Shown: positions 16,846 to 24,849, counted from the first letter of the stretch. The stretch is 64,000 nt of DNA from Ignavibacteriales bacterium (GCA_016700155.1 CP065001.1:3844001-3908000), one strand, 5' to 3'. Notes: generated by a model from the sequence alone, not told the origin. Made by a program: numbers and translations.

Positions 16846-17361
16846 ATGTTTGACTTATCAAAGGCTGAACAAATAGCAATTAAGTACTGGAAATTATTCA
16901 AACCTCTTTGTGTTGATGGTAAAATAAAAGTTGCCGGGTCAATTCGCAGACGCAAACCTTTTGTAAAAGATATGGAGATAGTTTGTGTTCCTTTAAAGAC
17001 GCTACAGTCCAAAGATTTATTTGAAGCTGAACTTGCACGTAAGCCTGAATTTGTTTCACTGGTGAACTCGTTTGAACGTGTTAAAGGAAATGGCAACGGG
17101 AAGTATGCACAGCTTGTATTGCCTGAGGGGATTAAGTTGGATTTATTTATGGCAGATGAAAACAACTATGGTTTGATTCTGCTCTTACGCACCGGACCTG
17201 GTGAATACAACATAAAAATTGTTGAAGCAATTAAACCAGAGCACTATGTACAGGGCGGATATCTTCACAGCGCATCAGGAAGGATTATTCCCTGTATGAA
17301 TGAAGTTGATTTTTACACAATCACAAAACAAAAATATTTAGAACCGGAAAGGAGATTTTAG
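16846..17361 (+). CDS. PolX-like (DNA polymerase beta superfamily) nucleotidyltransferase
   Basis: 171 residues, start at ATG 16846 after AGGAG. The motif VAGSIRRRKPFVKDMEIVCVP corresponds to the palm signature GS...RR...D-x-[DE] of family X polymerases, and IKLDLFMA supplies the third carboxylate. The GEYNI segment and a C-terminal strand follow. The thumb and full fingers of PolX are absent, so it may be a minimal nucleotidyltransferase rather than a processive polymerase. Similar truncated PolX-like proteins occur in several phages. The substrate is unknown. Confidence 0.75.
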   Translation: MFDLSKAEQIAIKYWKLFKPLCVDGKIKVAGSIRRRKPFVKDMEIVCVPLKTLQSKDLFEAELARKPEFVSLVNSFERVKGNGNGKYAQLVLPEGIKLDLFMADENNYGLILLLRTGPGEYNIKIVEAIKPEHYVQGGYLHSASGRIIPCMNEVDFYTITKQKYLEPERRF

Positions 17362-17756
17362 TGGTGGAAAATCTCTTAAAGGATAACAAGGTTTATTGTC
17401 CTCTCTGTAAAAAATACTTTCCTGAATCAACTTACCTTGCATCAAACATCACCGACATGAAAGTATTGTGGCTTGCGAATATGGTTACTCACTACCGGCA
17501 TACTCACATTACGAGTTGGAATAAGTGCTGGGGACACGGCGGACACAATTACAGAAGCGGATGGTTTGGTGATTATGAAACTGAAAAGAAAAAAGTTAAT
17601 GAAAGAGCAAAGAGACAGATATTCAGGAAGTGTTGGAGATACATGAACTATCATTTCATTTTAGTTGATCATGTCCTGCAGCTTCAGAACAATGATAAGA
17701 AAACCATTGCGCTTGCAAATAAAATGTTAGCTCAGGAAGTACTGGAGTTATTCTGA
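17361..17756 (+). CDS. C2H2-type zinc-finger phage protein
   Basis: 131 residues, GTG start overlapping the previous stop. The N-terminal motif YCPLCKKYFP followed by THYRHTH resembles a C2H2 zinc finger, then a His/Trp-rich stretch (WNKCWGHGGHNYRSGWFGDY) and a helical C-terminus. Fourth zinc-binding small protein in this early operon. Role unknown. Confidence 0.6.
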   Translation: MVENLLKDNKVYCPLCKKYFPESTYLASNITDMKVLWLANMVTHYRHTHITSWNKCWGHGGHNYRSGWFGDYETEKKKVNERAKRQIFRKCWRYMNYHFILVDHVLQLQNNDKKTIALANKMLAQEVLELF

Positions 17757-17757
17757 T

Positions 17758-17991
17758 ATGGGAAGAGAGAACGGGGTAGTTGGTTTAACAAAGGCTTCAT
17801 TTTTATTCGATGATGGTTTTATAGTCCAATGGGAAAACGACAATAAGATAATCAAAATAAAAGACCCGCTTGATAAAGGAATATATGTGTACAACAACGC
17901 TGGGAAATCTTTTCCTGATGCTATGAATGCAATGAACTTCAAACGTGAACACATTAATAACCCGCAACTATTATTCAAAGGATTTGAATGA
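17758..17991 (+). CDS. small phage protein, unknown
   Basis: 77 residues beginning one base after the previous stop. Beta-rich core (ASFLFDDGFIVQWENDNKIIKIKD). Last gene of the early operon before an 87-bp intergenic space. No family recognised. Confidence 0.5.
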   Translation: MGRENGVVGLTKASFLFDDGFIVQWENDNKIIKIKDPLDKGIYVYNNAGKSFPDAMNAMNFKREHINNPQLLFKGFE

Positions 17992-18078
17992 CAGTTATAT
18001 ACTTAACTCCACCAAAAAATCTTAATTAAAGTTAACCGGTTATGCTTAATTATAAAAAATCATAATAAAGGAGAAATC
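17992..18078 (+). promoter_or_regulatory. intergenic region before the first late gene, with palindrome
   Basis: The AT-rich space contains the perfect 10-bp palindrome TAACCGGTTA (18033-18042), followed by AT-rich DNA that could hold a -10 box and by AAGGAG before ATG 18079. The position between early and late genes would suit an activator site of the Mor/C kind, but no Mor or C homolog was recognised among the early genes. Confidence 0.35.
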
Positions 18079-18363
18079 ATGATAAAATACTTAATCGATC
18101 TCGGTATGGTTTATCAGCCTAAAAACAAACTGCATAAAGCTGTGCAGGAATTTTTCAAAGAGCAAAGAAGAAAAGTAATTGCAGGTGAGTCAGCGAAAGA
18201 TTATCAGTATTATTTTGAAGCGCGTATTAATGCACTTAACAAACAGTTCCCGAATTGCACTCCAGTAAAACTTCACGTTTGGAGTCCTGATAACAATGAT
18301 ATCTGCATACAGGTTGAATCAGTTGTTAGTCTATCAATGCTTCAGTACACAGACCAGTTATGA
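18079..18363 (+). CDS. small phage protein, unknown
   Basis: 94 residues, AAGGAG ribosome site. Sequence includes a basic helix (KAVQEFFKEQRRKVIAG) and a beta-rich C-terminus (CTPVKLHVWSPDNNDICIQV). ATGA overlap with the minor head gene suggests coupled translation. No family recognised. Confidence 0.6.
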   Translation: MIKYLIDLGMVYQPKNKLHKAVQEFFKEQRRKVIAGESAKDYQYYFEARINALNKQFPNCTPVKLHVWSPDNNDICIQVESVVSLSMLQYTDQL

Positions 18364-19103
18364 CTCCACGACAATCGATAGAAGAATTTAAGATTGAGTT
18401 TCGTTCACTGCTTGAACAGGATGTACTGCAGTTAAAGAAGGCTGTGATTAGAGAGTTAGATGCATTGTGGCGTTCATACAAAATGCAACATCCGGAAGCT
18501 GATTATGATTTGTTCGCTGATGAATTCCTGAAGCTGTTTAAGTTACCCCGCAACCAGGTGAACGAAATTAAAAGAGAGCTGAAGAAAACTCAAACTAAAA
18601 TTGCTGAATTACACGAACAGTTTTTTAATACAGTCACTCCGGGTGTGATAGAACTGAAGCCCGGACAATATGAAAGAATTATTGCCGCTTATCAGGTTGA
18701 CTTTCCCGGTATTGAAGAAACAACGAGATCTTCTATTGTTGATGAAATTAAAAAAGCATCGATAGCAGGGTATGGTTTTGAAACCATCAGAACAAATTTA
18801 GTTACTAAAGGTTTTGGAACCGGTGAAGCATACACGCTTGCTAATACTGCTGTAAGCCAGTTTGATAATGCAACAATGTTTGAGTTTGCCGCACAGGCAG
18901 GATTGAATGAATTTAAGTACGGCGGTGTACTGCAGAAGGACTCAAGAATATTTTGTGTTGAACTGATTACTGCAGATGCTGTTTATACTGTTCAGCAAAT
19001 TATGGCAATGGATAATAAACAGGGACTGCCTGTTAAGACTTCCTGCGGCGGTTACAACTGCACACATTACTGGTACGTGTTCGTAAAGAAACTGAAAAAA
19101 TAA
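18360..19103 (+). CDS. minor head protein, Mu F / SPP1 gp7-like
   Basis: 247 residues. N-terminal two thirds helical; C-terminal part shows the head-morphogenesis pattern ANTAVSQFDNATMFEFAAQAG, then KDSRIFCVELI and CGGYNCTHYW, as in minor capsid proteins that bind next to the portal. It is shorter than Mu gpF, mainly lacking the C-terminal extension. It is the only recognised portal-vertex gene outside the leftward head block. Confidence 0.7.
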   Translation: MTPRQSIEEFKIEFRSLLEQDVLQLKKAVIRELDALWRSYKMQHPEADYDLFADEFLKLFKLPRNQVNEIKRELKKTQTKIAELHEQFFNTVTPGVIELKPGQYERIIAAYQVDFPGIEETTRSSIVDEIKKASIAGYGFETIRTNLVTKGFGTGEAYTLANTAVSQFDNATMFEFAAQAGLNEFKYGGVLQKDSRIFCVELITADAVYTVQQIMAMDNKQGLPVKTSCGGYNCTHYWYVFVKKLKK

Positions 19104-19125
19104 TCTCGGAAAAATAAATGCCTGT

Positions 19126-19156
19126 CAAGCCCCTGTTAAACAGGGGTTTTTTATTT
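19126..19156 (+). terminator. Rho-independent terminator
   Basis: CCCCTG and CAGGGG form a tight stem (within 19130-19146) with a short TTAAA loop, followed by TTTTTTATTTT. It ends the rightward transcript after the minor head gene and separates it from the structured RNA region. Confidence 0.9.
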
Positions 19157-19168
19157 TATATTTGCAAC

Positions 19169-19323
19169 GCTTGAAATAACACCTACTGGTTGGAAACGAA
19201 CCGTTTTCCAATAGTCGATTCCGGTATTAATAGTTCCGGCCGACTATCCGGTAGTCGTGAGGTTATCGGGGCGTTCTTCCCAGTGGGTGTAACGTCAAGC
19301 AATAGTCGGCCAATATTGTTGGG
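19169..19323 (+). ncRNA. candidate structured, pseudoknotted RNA
   Basis: Paired elements visible by eye: P1 GCTTGA (19169-19174) with TCAAGC (19295-19300); P2 ACACCTACTGG (19179-19189) with CCAGTGGGTGT (19280-19290), 11 bp with one G-U; P3 hairpin 19190-19211 (TTGGAAA with TTTCCAA); P4 TAGTCG (19212-19217) with CGACTA (19241-19246), enclosing a CCGG/CCGG pair. GGCCGACTAT (19238-19247) can alternatively pair over 10 bp with ATAGTCGGCC (19302-19311) outside P1, a pseudoknot or switch. A second TAGTCG at 19252-19257 is a third possible partner. The wobble pair favours the + strand. TATATTTG (19157-19164) matches the Bacteroidetes -7 consensus just upstream. It lies after a terminator. No known RNA class recognised. 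Confidence 0.6.
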
Positions 19324-19350
19324 TAACTAAAAAATCGCGGGGCATTGTTG

Positions 19351-19554
19351 ATGATACTAACACTTGATTTCACCGACACATCAGACTTCGTAACGAAACT
19401 AAGAAGTCTTACAAATTCCTTAAATCACACAGCACAAAAAATTGAAACCGAAACCGGTAACGATTATGGTTTAGCCGGTTCGATTTCAATTATGTATTTA
19501 CTGATTGATAGTTATGAGAAGAAATTAACTGAAGGAAGCGGAGAGACAGCATAA
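19351..19554 (+). CDS. small phage protein downstream of the structured RNA
   Basis: 67 residues from ATG 19351 (two in-frame TTG codons lie just before). Beta-alpha-like start (MILTLDFTDTSDFVTKLRSL) and helical C-terminus (SIMYLLIDSYEKKL). The ribosome site is poor (CGGGGC), so translation may depend on the RNA element upstream. Convergent with the leftward head block. Function unknown. Confidence 0.5.
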   Translation: MILTLDFTDTSDFVTKLRSLTNSLNHTAQKIETETGNDYGLAGSISIMYLLIDSYEKKLTEGSGETA

Positions 19555-19564
19555 TATGCTGTCT

Positions 19565-20203
19565 CTACAACTTTTGTATATGTTGGACAATGAGAGCGGC
19601 AGCATCAGATGTAAGTGAATCAATTTCCTTTTGTGTTAAGCCCATAAAGAGATGTTTCTTTTTTGCTTTACCTGCACCTACATGAGCGTAGTAAGCTTTC
19701 AATGCTTCGTCCGGAGATGGAAATCCAAGTACACCCTGCACAGCATTTGTTTCCTGCCTGAGTATTCCCAGGTTGCGCATCATTCTGCCAGTCCAGTGCA
19801 TTGTAACTCTCGAAGTATCTTTACCCGATAATTCACGGTAGCGTTTGTAACCCTTCATTATCCACACATAAGTGTGACCATCTTTGTGTGTGTAAACTTT
19901 AAACTCCCCGCTCGATGCAGTGGTTAACTCTTTTCCGCCCTTCTTAATTGTTTTTGAAATATCATCTTCATCATTTGCAGCAGCTTGAGCTAATGCTTTA
20001 CCAAACTTCTTAACAAACGCACCGTAAGGAATAGGCATTGGAGTTGTACTGTATTGATCAGCTCCCTGGGAAGAACCTTCCAGGTACTCAGCACGCACCA
20101 CACGTTCAACAATAAAAGCTTTAGCAGTGTTGGTCAGAACAATCATTACAGCGTTTGAGGTTAGATTATTCTTTACCTGGTCAAATGGATTATTCTCCAT
20201 CAA
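19565..20203 (-). CDS. virion morphogenesis / tail completion protein, Mu gpG-like
   Basis: 212 residues. Contains the pattern of phage virion morphogenesis proteins: TMHWTGRMMRNLGI, then YYAHVGAGKAKKKHLFMGLTQKEI (read in parts), the conserved 'G...R.F.G.s' C-terminal segment that precedes a final helix. Such proteins join head and tail. It is last in the leftward head operon and overlaps the portal gene by 14 nt. Confidence 0.65.
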   Translation of the reverse strand: MMENNPFDQVKNNLTSNAVMIVLTNTAKAFIVERVVRAEYLEGSSQGADQYSTTPMPIPYGAFVKKFGKALAQAAANDEDDISKTIKKGGKELTTASSGEFKVYTHKDGHTYVWIMKGYKRYRELSGKDTSRVTMHWTGRMMRNLGILRQETNAVQGVLGFPSPDEALKAYYAHVGAGKAKKKHLFMGLTQKEIDSLTSDAAALIVQHIQKL

Positions 20204-21443
20204 TCACTTTCTTTTTAGGAGCGAACTGAATTACTTCCTCACCTTCTTTTGGTTCAGGTATTCCAAGTTTCTTATAGAATACTGATTTGCCAATAGGAAT
20301 TTTCTCTCTCAATTCTTCATCGGTGAAAATGTTTGTGAATATACGTGAGTTGCTTTCGTAATCTTCCTGCTCTTCTTTTACTTCAACAAACTCGAAGTAA
20401 TCATTTCTTGGTTCACCGTAATTGTTAATGAAATCCAGTTTCAAATACTGATTGGTAATGATGTCAACTCCTGTATCAACATCAGCATCGGTTATAAGGT
20501 CATCAACTTCATTCTGTACCTGTGCGGCGGCGCGGCTTCCGCCCTGTACTTCTGTAGTTAAATTCTGACCAACAATAGTAATTGCCATTTCAGTATTAGC
20601 GGCATCAAGAAACTCTTTGAATGAATCAGTTGAGTCTGACTTCAATGCCTGTTCATAAAGTATTTTTACATACTCAGGGAATACAGCAACTGAATCTTTC
20701 TTCAGCTTTTCAACCATTGCAATCAGTTTGCTTATCTCAACTTCATCAAGAGCTTCAGGATGTGTTGCATAAGTTGGGGGAATGCCATGACGCTCATTGT
20801 TGTCCGCCCAATGCCATCGTGTATGATATTTCAGAAATGACAGAAGATTAATTGCACGTGCATATGAACCGACATAGTGTTTCCTGTTTTTCATCGGTGA
20901 AAAACGTGTGATAATATTTATGTCCGGATCAAGAGGTATACGGCTAAACTCTTTTGTCTTTTCATCAGTGATTAATTCATCAAGCCAGTTATCAAGTGTT
21001 TCTGAATGGTCAAGCTCTGTAAGATCATAAGATTCTTTTTTCGTAACCATAGTACCGAACCTGGTATTATCGAAATACAGTCTTACTGCACTCTGACCAA
21101 AAATAATTCCGTCAATGATGTCATTCCATAGTGAAAATATATTAGCTTTTCTGAAACGTGTTTTAGTTTCGAGCAATTGTTTTTCTTCAACTGATGTCAT
21201 CTTGTATTCTGCAGGCAGTTGAATGTCAAACTTGCGTGCACGTACAGCTCTCTTTCTTCGTTCGACTAAACCAAGAAATCTTCCGTCAACTTCCTGAAGC
21301 CTCTGCAGGTAACTCATAAGCAGTCTTACATCACGCTTTGTTTTTTTTTCAGTCAACGAAATGTTGGCAAGCCTGAGATATCGCTTTATCTGTGTGGTTG
21401 TTGGAAGCAGGCTATTTGTTAAATCTGAATTATGATAAGGCAT
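20190..21443 (-). CDS. portal protein, DUF935 (Mu gp29-like)
   Basis: 417 residues. DUF935 features include the N-terminal region up to LVERRKRAVRARKFDI, IIDGIIFGQSAVRLYF (the wing/stem part), RHGIPPTYATHPEA, and the C-terminal 'MAITIVGQNLTTEVQGGSRAAAQVQ' type stretch (read in parts), where Mu-type portals have GQTLTT..GGS.A.a..h. Forms the dodecameric DNA channel of the head. It starts 1 bp after the terminase large subunit gene ends. Confidence 0.88.
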   Translation of the reverse strand: MPYHNSDLTNSLLPTTTQIKRYLRLANISLTEKKTKRDVRLLMSYLQRLQEVDGRFLGLVERRKRAVRARKFDIQLPAEYKMTSVEEKQLLETKTRFRKANIFSLWNDIIDGIIFGQSAVRLYFDNTRFGTMVTKKESYDLTELDHSETLDNWLDELITDEKTKEFSRIPLDPDINIITRFSPMKNRKHYVGSYARAINLLSFLKYHTRWHWADNNERHGIPPTYATHPEALDEVEISKLIAMVEKLKKDSVAVFPEYVKILYEQALKSDSTDSFKEFLDAANTEMAITIVGQNLTTEVQGGSRAAAQVQNEVDDLITDADVDTGVDIITNQYLKLDFINNYGEPRNDYFEFVEVKEEQEDYESNSRIFTNIFTDEELREKIPIGKSVFYKKLGIPEPKEGEEVIQFAPKKKVIDGE

Positions 21444-21444
21444 A

Positions 21445-23091
21445 TTAAATCCTCTCGGCTAATGTACGTTGTGAAATAGATTTTATTGCACCATCTACTT
21501 TGAATGAATTACTGTAGCGCACCAAGTGAAGTTCGTGAAGCAATTCAATTATGCAGATGAACCAATCGGGAGGGTCATCTTTTTTATTTCTCTTCTTTCC
21601 CTGAAAGTTGTGGAAGAGAGAACAGAACACTATTCCCATTTCTGTATCTTTGAATCCGGGAGGGAAATAGACTTCACGATTTTTATAAATGCGTTCAGCG
21701 TTCTTGGTGAGTGCATCAACATCATATTTTTTATACTCAATTGGCGGGACCGGAAAACCATGATTACGTGAATAATTCCTGACGTGAATAGTCCAGTGAG
21801 ATTCCTGGCTGACATTACCATCAAACGCAAGTGAACGAACTATGTAACCATTCTCTTTAAGTTTCTTACGCATCTCAAGGGTGTCATCAAGAAGATCATC
21901 AGGGTCAGAATAACTTTTACAAATTACAATCGGAATAAAAAACTTTTGAAGTGACGGACTGAATCCCATTGAACCGGAAACAGTAGAATCACCTTTCTTT
22001 TTCTTAGCAAGGTTCGGGTCGGTGTAATTCACGATCTTAATATCTTTCGGAAGACTATCCCACTCCTGGTAGAATTCAATTGGAAATATATCAGACCCAC
22101 GAAGCTTCGGACGTTGTTGAAAGTTGCCTGCCCAGTCATAATCATCTTCAGGCTGTAAGAACTCTTTAAGCTGTTCCTCAGTATCAGCAGGAAATTTAGC
22201 ATACCACAGTGAACGTTGTTTGCCAGGACGTGAAGCATCCCAGGCAGGAAATACATGCAGTTCAAAATTCTTTGAAAGCTGACCGTTATCTTTTTCCCTG
22301 AGCAGTTGATTCATTGCTGTATCAACATTGAAGTTGTTACCTTCTGCGACAAATGTTCCCCAGGGTTCAAGAGACGAACGCATTTCATTTATTCTGTCAA
22401 TACGTTTTCTTACTGCTTCTTTTGTAAGAGAGACTGTTTCGTTTTCAATATCTGTGAAAACAATTAAGTCATAACGATCAATAAGATTTCTTTGTCCGCC
22501 TCTTGTTGAACGCTCTTCTGATAACGGTTCAAGGTATGAGCCCTCCGGAGATTCAGATACATCAGAAACAATGTGCAGACCTTCGTCAGATATTTTTAAC
22601 CACTTGATGTGATAGTCATTTTTGATACGGGGATTCTTTGAAAGGAACGTGTACACATCCATTAAAAATAATTTAGGCGCACGAAGTGTTCCTGAACCAA
22701 AGCCAATGTATTTTCTTTTAGCATGAAGAAAGGCATAAATAACTTTTCTCTTCAGGTAAGATGTTTTAGCATGCTTACGGGGACCGTAAATGATGTGAGC
22801 CTTTGCATCCTTGTTGTCAGTTATGCTTACAAGCTCATGATGAAACGCACCAGGTTCGGCGTAATCAGGATATACTTCCGGAGGGAAATAAGTTTTATCC
22901 CAGTACCAAAAATCATTTTTAGATTTTTCTTTACGCTTGTTCTTTGCTGTATCAGATAACTGTGATTGTTTGAACGGAGGAATGCGGCTTGCTTCTTTGA
23001 ATACTTTTTCTTGTTCAGCAAGCGACTCTCTTTTTAATTCTTCCTCCATTTGTTTGAGGAAGAGATCATCATTCAGGAAAAATTCATTCAT
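21445..23091 (-). CDS. terminase large subunit (Mu gp28-like)
   Basis: 548 residues. ATPase part with a variant Walker A, IIYGPRKHAKTSYLKR, and Walker B DLIVFTDIENE; the nuclease part has conserved acids in IVNYTDPNLAKKKKGDST and later SLAFDGNVSQ and DPPDWFICIIELL. The enzyme cuts and packages phage DNA into the prohead with the portal; Mu-like phages package by headful including flanking host DNA. The order next to portal supports the call. Confidence 0.85.
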   Translation of the reverse strand: MNEFFLNDDLFLKQMEEELKRESLAEQEKVFKEASRIPPFKQSQLSDTAKNKRKEKSKNDFWYWDKTYFPPEVYPDYAEPGAFHHELVSITDNKDAKAHIIYGPRKHAKTSYLKRKVIYAFLHAKRKYIGFGSGTLRAPKLFLMDVYTFLSKNPRIKNDYHIKWLKISDEGLHIVSDVSESPEGSYLEPLSEERSTRGGQRNLIDRYDLIVFTDIENETVSLTKEAVRKRIDRINEMRSSLEPWGTFVAEGNNFNVDTAMNQLLREKDNGQLSKNFELHVFPAWDASRPGKQRSLWYAKFPADTEEQLKEFLQPEDDYDWAGNFQQRPKLRGSDIFPIEFYQEWDSLPKDIKIVNYTDPNLAKKKKGDSTVSGSMGFSPSLQKFFIPIVICKSYSDPDDLLDDTLEMRKKLKENGYIVRSLAFDGNVSQESHWTIHVRNYSRNHGFPVPPIEYKKYDVDALTKNAERIYKNREVYFPPGFKDTEMGIVFCSLFHNFQGKKRNKKDDPPDWFICIIELLHELHLVRYSNSFKVDGAIKSISQRTLAERI

Positions 23092-23200
23092 GGCTTAAAT
23101 TTGGTAATTGTAAAAATTGAACCTGTCGAAACAACGTATTTATAAAAAACATCGATTTTATACCGTTTAAAACCCGTTTAAATTCAACCAGGATCGTTTA
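23092..23200 (-). promoter_or_regulatory. gap between terminase genes, possible promoter
   Basis: AT-rich gap upstream of the terminase large gene. CGTTTAAA occurs three times near 23164-23201 (CCGTTTAAAA, CCGTTTAAAT, TCGTTTAAAA). With a terminator just before it, the large terminase likely has its own promoter here, and the repeats could bind a regulator. No ribosome site stronger than average is visible. Confidence 0.3.
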
Positions 23201-23228
23201 AAAATAAAAAGCCGTACTTTGTACCGGT
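23201..23228 (-). terminator. leftward terminator after terminase small subunit
   Basis: CCGTAC (23212-23217) and GTACCGG (23221-23227) form a stem with a bulge around TTT; on the leftward strand it is followed by CTTTTTATTTT (23211-23201). It would end transcripts from the small-terminase side. Confidence 0.6.
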
Positions 23229-23267
23229 TTTCTGAAAATCGTGGCTTGTACGCAAAATCAGGGTTTT

Positions 23268-23831
23268 TCACTTTTTAGTTTCTTTCCGGAGGATTTCAGC
23301 TTCCTCTTTATAAATTTTTAGTATCTCTTCATCACTTAAATTTGTTGAAGGAAGTAAAGCACATCTTCGCATTACACGAATTGTTAAACGGGCATTTGCA
23401 TTTTTCAAATAGTGTTCAATCTGTGCAGTTTTATTTTTAAGTGATATCTTCTGAAGCTTCTCAACAAGAGCAGTTCGTTCCTTCAGAGAAATTCTTTTTG
23501 AATTTAGTTGTGCTATAATGACCGCAACACTGTGCTCGAAAAATTTTTCAATTGAAGTGAAGCTGCTTAGATCTACTTCCGGCAGATCCGTTACTATACT
23601 ATCCGCTTCAACCTCTTCAATCTCACCTTGTTCATTGATATTAGTATCTGACAGTTTAGCGGGACGTGGATTGATTGTGTTATACACCTGCCAGTAAGTG
23701 AACTTACCATTAAAGTGTTCTACAATCTGTGCGGGCTTCAATCCGCTTTCAGCAAGATCTCGTATTTCTTTCTGGTAACGTTTTGAAATATTGAGAGCTC
23801 TTGTTTTTCTTTTTGGTTTTGGTTTGTTCAT
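23268..23831 (-). CDS. terminase small subunit-like protein (Mu gp27 position)
   Basis: 187 residues. N-terminal helix-turn-helix (ISKRYQKEIRDLAESGLKPAQIVEHF) suited to DNA recognition, acidic middle, and a helical C-terminal half with IAQLNSKRISLKERTALVEKLQ. Together with position beside the large terminase, this fits the DUF3486-like small terminase of Mu phages. It is separated from the large subunit by a terminator, and shares one base with the upstream DUF1834 gene. Confidence 0.65.
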   Translation of the reverse strand: MNKPKPKRKTRALNISKRYQKEIRDLAESGLKPAQIVEHFNGKFTYWQVYNTINPRPAKLSDTNINEQGEIEEVEADSIVTDLPEVDLSSFTSIEKFFEHSVAVIIAQLNSKRISLKERTALVEKLQKISLKNKTAQIEHYLKNANARLTIRVMRRCALLPSTNLSDEEILKIYKEEAEILRKETKK

Positions 23832-24298
23832 TATAGTCCCATGATGTTGCGGATATCGTATTTGAATTGAAGAGAAATTACTGAAGCCTGTGCGGACTTT
23901 CTTAAAACAACCATTGGTACATCCTGAAAATCAATTCTGATTAATTCATCATTGCCTTCAGGATTTTGTAAAACATATTCACCATAGTTTTCACGAATGA
24001 TACGCATAACTGCAACTGCCATTAAGAATGCTTCCTTAAAACTTTCTGCAGCAGTCTCTTTTTCTGAACTGCAGCATTGAGCATAAACTGAAACGGGAAC
24101 AGCAAGCGGGGTTTTATTTGCCGAGAGCTCTGCAGGTAAATCAAAGTCAGCATAAATACCCACGTAAGGTTTCTGCAAATTTTTTGCTGAGTCTTCAGAC
24201 ATTTCTTTTACATCAACCACATAATCCGGAAGTATGGTTTCATTCTGCAAAGCTGTTTTATCAACAAGTGTTTGAATAGTAGTTGTTGGTGGTATCAT
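23831..24298 (-). CDS. DUF1834 family protein (Mu gp37-like)
   Basis: 155 residues, of the size of Mu gp37. The patterns LPDYVVDVKEMSED, PYVGIYADFDLPA and a C-terminal beta-rich part with SLQFKYDIRN suit DUF1834 neck or tail-terminator-like proteins. Overlaps DUF1320 by four bases (ATGA). The pairing of DUF1320 and DUF1834 is standard for Mu-like phages. Confidence 0.65.
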   Translation of the reverse strand: MIPPTTTIQTLVDKTALQNETILPDYVVDVKEMSEDSAKNLQKPYVGIYADFDLPAELSANKTPLAVPVSVYAQCCSSEKETAAESFKEAFLMAVAVMRIIRENYGEYVLQNPEGNDELIRIDFQDVPMVVLRKSAQASVISLQFKYDIRNIMGL

Positions 24299-24705
24299 AA
24301 TCTTTCACTCCGGTTATCTGAGTCAACATAGTAGGTTGATGTTTTAGAAAACCCCGTTTCAACCTTTACACCGTTATCATCATACACATCAAGCTTACCT
24401 GATTTGATCTGCATGAGAGCAGCCATTGCGTCATCAAACATTTTGCGCCGGCGCGACATTTCAAACTCATCCAGTTTATCCTGCATGCCGGTTGTAATCC
24501 ACTGATAAATACTGTGTGCGTAAAACTGGAGGATTCCAATTGCCTGTTCGATATCCGCAGGTATTGGAATTAATGTATGCTGATACACAATGTTAGAGGC
24601 TTGCTTAACGGCGTCATCGTGACCAACGATAGCTGTATCACCCTGTGTGATGAATGAATTCTTACCGTAAAAACTTTTCAGTGAACTGCGATCAATAAGC
24701 GGCAT
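24295..24705 (-). CDS. DUF1320 family protein (Mu gp36-like head-tail connector)
   Basis: 136 residues. The segment IEQAIGILQFYAHSIYQW and the helical layout, ending in a flexible tail, match DUF1320, a head-completion protein. It is the first gene of the leftward head operon, diverging from the scaffold and capsid genes. Confidence 0.7.
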   Translation of the reverse strand: MPLIDRSSLKSFYGKNSFITQGDTAIVGHDDAVKQASNIVYQHTLIPIPADIEQAIGILQFYAHSIYQWITTGMQDKLDEFEMSRRRKMFDDAMAALMQIKSGKLDVYDDNGVKVETGFSKTSTYYVDSDNRSERL

Positions 24706-24849
24706 TGTAACTCCTGATTAAAATCACTCTAAACTTAAACCGGCTGATTAAACTTTTCTTGACGGATACGGCATCCGTCATTTTTCTTTCTATTGACCGG
24801 TGTAGGTTGATGCCAATCTTTAATCCATTACTGAAAGGTCATAAAGAAA
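24706..24849. promoter_or_regulatory. divergent promoter region between head blocks, with hairpin
   Basis: Must contain promoters for the leftward head genes and the rightward scaffold/capsid genes. GACGGAT (24761-24767) and ATCCGTC (24773-24779) form a 7-bp hairpin followed by ATTTTTC, which looks like a rightward terminator or attenuator between any upstream promoter and the scaffold gene. The scaffold ATG has GAAAGGTCATAAAG as a weak ribosome region. Confidence 0.4.

Noticed and set aside
19169..19323. HDV-like ribozyme or group I intron
   Set aside because: GGCCGAC with GTCGGCC recalls HDV P1, but the remaining HDV helices and catalytic C context are absent, and the enclosed DNA pairs with upstream sequence. 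Group I core sequences are not visible.
19126..19560. diversity-generating retroelement
   Set aside because: No reverse transcriptase gene anywhere in the window and no template/variable repeat pair seen.
24761..24790. simple terminator for an upstream rightward gene
   Set aside because: There is no rightward gene upstream; the neighbouring genes run leftward, so an attenuator or leader hairpin is more likely.
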